A stretch of DNA of 64,000 bases. It comes from Pseudomonas synxantha (GTDB taxonomy: Bacteria; Pseudomonadota; Gammaproteobacteria; Pseudomonadales; Pseudomonadaceae). A program made the position numbers and the translations under genes. Under the pieces are notes generated by a model that worked only from the letters and a program-made list of their open reading frames with translations, was not told where the DNA came from and did no database searches. Positions 61,615 to 64,000 of the stretch are shown here, in pieces. The DNA is taken from contig NZ_LT629786.1 of NCBI RefSeq assembly GCF_900105675.1, positions 3,286,001 to 3,350,000 of the forward strand, written 5' to 3'. Position 1 is the first letter of the stretch, and every line of letters begins with the position of its first letter.

Positions 61615-63201
61615 ATGAAGAAGCTGAGTCAGGAGCAGATCACCGACAAGCTGCACCAGGACCACTTCCCTCGGGGCCCGGAGCTGGAGCGGCTGTCCGA
61701 TCCACTCATCGACACGCCCATGCTGGTCACGCTGGAGCAGTTGCGGCCCTACGAACACAACCCGCGCTTCATCCGTAATCCGCTGTACGACGACATCAAG
61801 GTGTCGATCCGTGAGCGCGGACTGGATCAACCGCCACCGATTACCCGCCGCCCGGGCGAAACCTATTTCATCATCCGCAACGGGGGTAATACGCGCTTGG
61901 CGATTCTCGGCGAGCTGTGGCAGGAAACCCGCGACGAGCGCTTCTTTCGCATTCATTGCCTGTTCCGACCTTGGACCAATGAGCTCACCGCCCTACTCGG
62001 CCATCTGGCTGAAAGCGATCTGCACGGCCAACTCACCTTCATCGAACGGGCTCTGGCGGTAGCCAAGCTCAAAACCATGCTCGAAGCAGAGGGAGCGGTG
62101 CTCTCGCAACGCGAGTTGGCACGACATCTTGCCGCTGGAGGCTATCCGATTTCGCAGTCGCACATCAGCCGAATGCTGGACACCCTCGAACACTTATTGC
62201 CCGCCATTCCACAAACCCTGTATGCCGGGTTGGGCAAGCCCCAGATCGAACGCCTGATCGGCCTACGTAGCCAGGTTGAACGAACCTGGAACCGTTATCC
62301 AACCGCCACCGTTGCGTTCGCTGAATTTTGGCTCGAGACCCTGGGTTACTTCGATGCCGAGCCCGAGTCCTTCGATCTTGAGCAAATCCAGGACGAACTG
62401 CTCGAACGTATGAGCCGCTTGCTCGGACAGTCCTACCGTATGTTGGCCTTGGAGCTGAGCGATACCCAACGGGTCATCTCGACGCCTGGCGTTGCAGTCA
62501 CCACGCCCTCGGAAAACAGTCATCTGCCGAACGATAATGAAGCCGCGGCAGGACCTCTCTCCTCCGAGTCCCGCCCTCAATCAACTGAGACCTGGACCCA
62601 GACCGAAACAGCGCGAGAGGAACTGCTCACACCGCCTGAAACGAATGTCGAATCAGCGGTCAGCCCTCCGTCACGCGTTCAACAGATTCGCGAACAGATC
62701 AATCACGAGACCGCCACCGAAACAGCACCGACCTTCGAGGCCTGCTCGACCGACGACATCTGGACCATTGCACCAGCACTAAATACCCCCGAACAACTGC
62801 GTTTAGCCATTGCCGGACTGGCGCGGGAAATGGCGACCTATGCCGGACATCCCGAGAGCATCATCGATCAGCAGCTTGGCTTGGGTTTCACTCTGAACAT
62901 CGAGCGACTTGATCTTGCCGCGCCTCGCGCGACCGGCGTTCACCTAATGCTCCTGGCCCTGTTGCGCGCTCAAGACGACGTGAACTGGGAGGATCGCAAG
63001 CAACTGCCCTCAGCCCTGTTCGGCCAACTGTTGTTGGGCATCTATCAACTCCCCCTGACAGATCGTCCAGCTGTGGATGTGGGACTGGAGCGACTGCCCG
63101 ACAGCCTGTTAATCAAACTGTATCGCCTGATCCGCCTAGCCCGTCGCCTGATCGACTTAACACTTCCCCCTGAAGACGACTCACCGAAGGAGCTGCCATG
63201 A
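61615..63201 (+). CDS. ParB-family protein, PFGI-1 class ICE type
   Basis: A 528-residue ParB-like protein. The nuclease-like N-terminal domain is at about 35-130 (MLVTLEQLRPYEHNPRFIRN, PPITRRPGETYFIIRNGGNT). A helix-turn-helix follows near 165-195 (LSQRELARHLAAGGYPISQS, HISRMLDTLEHLLPAI). A Pro/Ser/Thr-rich linker (about 300-370) and a C-terminal domain come after. Length and domain order fit the integrating-conjugative-element PFGI-1 ParB family. Its stop overlaps the DUF2857 start by 4 bases. With ParA it serves maintenance or partition of the element. Confidence 0.92.
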   Translation: MKKLSQEQITDKLHQDHFPRGPELERLSDPLIDTPMLVTLEQLRPYEHNPRFIRNPLYDDIKVSIRERGLDQPPPITRRPGETYFIIRNGGNTRLAILGELWQETRDERFFRIHCLFRPWTNELTALLGHLAESDLHGQLTFIERALAVAKLKTMLEAEGAVLSQRELARHLAAGGYPISQSHISRMLDTLEHLLPAIPQTLYAGLGKPQIERLIGLRSQVERTWNRYPTATVAFAEFWLETLGYFDAEPESFDLEQIQDELLERMSRLLGQSYRMLALELSDTQRVISTPGVAVTTPSENSHLPNDNEAAAGPLSSESRPQSTETWTQTETAREELLTPPETNVESAVSPPSRVQQIREQINHETATETAPTFEACSTDDIWTIAPALNTPEQLRLAIAGLAREMATYAGHPESIIDQQLGLGFTLNIERLDLAAPRATGVHLMLLALLRAQDDVNWEDRKQLPSALFGQLLLGIYQLPLTDRPAVDVGLERLPDSLLIKLYRLIRLARRLIDLTLPPEDDSPKELP

Positions 63202-63746
63202 ACCTGTCCTTCAATGTGCTCAACCATGCCATGCTGACCCAGGTGCTCCACGAGTTGAGGCTGGGTAACCTGCAACGCTGTAAGGCACTCGGACTGGGTG
63301 AGGACGACATCTACCTGTTGCAATCCTTACCACCCACCACGCTGTCGCGCCTGGCCCATGCCACCGTAACCTGGGTTGAGGTCAAGATTGACTCGCCGGT
63401 GCTACATCGATTGATCGAGCAAGCCGAACGCGACGAGCAGAACGAACGTTTGATCAACCGAGCGCTCAAGCTAGGCGCCAGCAGCACCATCATGTATCAG
63501 TGCTTCGGCTTGGCGCATTCGGAAACCGCCCTGCGTCGACGTCTGCTCAAGATAGAAACCCGTAAGGGCCGTCCTCAGCATTTGAGCGAAGCGCAGGAAC
63601 ATGCACTCTGGCAGCGATGGTGCCAGCTACGCTCTCAGGACGGTACCGAGGATCAGCTCGACGCCATGATGATGCTGGCCGAAGAACAACAGATCAGCTT
63701 GACCATCGTTTGGCAGCAGATTGACCAGTACAGCAATGGAACATGA
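63198..63746 (+). CDS. DUF2857 family ICE protein
   Basis: A 182-residue protein starting MNLSFNVLNHAMLTQVLHEL. The pattern VLHELRLGNLQRCKALGLGE and LINRALKLGASSTIMYQCFG is typical of DUF2857, found next to parB in PFGI-1, PAGI and SPI-7-like elements. A helix-turn-helix-like stretch in the middle suggests DNA binding, but no function is established. It is translationally coupled to both neighbours by ATGA overlaps. Confidence 0.85.
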   Translation: MNLSFNVLNHAMLTQVLHELRLGNLQRCKALGLGEDDIYLLQSLPPTTLSRLAHATVTWVEVKIDSPVLHRLIEQAERDEQNERLINRALKLGASSTIMYQCFGLAHSETALRRRLLKIETRKGRPQHLSEAQEHALWQRWCQLRSQDGTEDQLDAMMMLAEEQQISLTIVWQQIDQYSNGT

Positions 63747-64000
63747 ACACTGCCCCCTCCAGTCGCTGGCAGCGTGTCCTGCAGCAATGCACCCAGCAGC
63801 TGAGTGAACGCTGGCCCGCACGCCCTACCACCGAACAACCGTCCAACCAGGTTCTACAGGCTGGCTTTTTGTTCAGTGGCCAATCTCACGAAGTCGTGCC
63901 ACGTCGGCTGCTGTTGGATCATCGGCTGACGCCATTGGAACGTAATGCCTGGCAGGTGTTCCGACTCATGCTGCAAGGCCAGGGCGTGGTCACACCGCGC
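63743..64000 (+). CDS. STY4528-like ICE protein (start only)
   Basis: The first 86 codons of a gene that runs off the window: MNTAPSSRWQRVLQQCTQQL, then VVPRRLLLDHRLTPLERNAW and QVFRLMLQGQGVVTPR. In elements of this class the gene after DUF2857 encodes an STY4528-type protein with a winged-helix N terminus, and this start agrees. The identification rests mainly on gene order. The ATG overlaps the DUF2857 stop codon. Confidence 0.65.
   Translation, partial: MNTAPSSRWQRVLQQCTQQLSERWPARPTTEQPSNQVLQAGFLFSGQSHEVVPRRLLLDHRLTPLERNAWQVFRLMLQGQGVVTPR

Overview
The window comes from a GC-rich gamma-proteobacterium, most likely a Pseudomonas of the fluorescens group. The evidence is the codon use, the short Pseudomonas-type REP elements (GGGAGC-TT-GCTCCC and its variants), paired DUF1302/DUF1329 genes, and a PFGI-1/ICE-type ParA-ParB-DUF2857 module at the right end. 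No rRNA, tRNA, CRISPR array or insertion sequence was seen.

Region 1 (1-40.1 kb) is a large catabolic locus for an unidentified hydrophobic, probably hydroxylated or lactone-forming carboxylic compound. It holds three DUF1302 and two DUF1329 envelope genes, EamA and MFS transporters, a GMC alcohol oxidoreductase and aldehyde dehydrogenase pair, five short-chain dehydrogenases (SDRs), an amidohydrolase, three APH-fold phosphotransferases, an indolepyruvate:ferredoxin oxidoreductase-type enzyme, a thiolase, an ACAD10/11-like acyl-CoA dehydrogenase, a tandem CoA-transferase, a GTP cyclohydrolase I, a pantothenate synthetase (PanC) and a glutathione peroxidase. Regulators inside it are two TetR, one LysR and one AraC protein. 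An AT-rich palindrome (AACA-N13-TGTTC) recurs upstream of at least four and probably six transcription units and seems to tie the region into one regulon. The 32.2-38.4 kb operon (CoA-transferase, SDR, ACAD10/11-like dehydrogenase, kinase, SDR) resembles the phosphorylation-dependent 4-hydroxyacyl-CoA route known from levulinate catabolism (LvaA/LvaC). Three copies of a roughly 310-bp hairpin repeat, each with REP elements beside it, interrupt the locus at 3.3, 14.0 and 23.7 kb.

Region 2 (40.7-58.8 kb) lies entirely on the minus strand. It begins upstream with a compact operon: Rieske oxygenase alpha subunit, asparagine synthase, oxygenase beta subunit, alpha/beta hydrolase of haloacetate-dehalogenase type, an L-2-amino-thiazoline-4-carboxylate hydrolase-like protein and a methyltransferase. 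Then come a TonB receptor, an SsuD-like flavin monooxygenase, two MFS transporters, a FecI-type sigma factor, FecR, a second TonB receptor and a third MFS transporter. The receptor/MFS pair is duplicated, and both receptors share an almost identical 32-bp promoter block. I know of no described pathway with this gene set.

Region 3 (58.8-64 kb) is AT-richer at its start and carries the maintenance end of an integrative conjugative element on the plus strand: an unknown coiled-coil protein, AlpA, ParA, a small protein, ParB, DUF2857 and the start of an STY4528-like protein that runs off the window. No tRNA or attachment repeat is visible at the junction, so it is open whether regions 1-2 are chromosome or element cargo.
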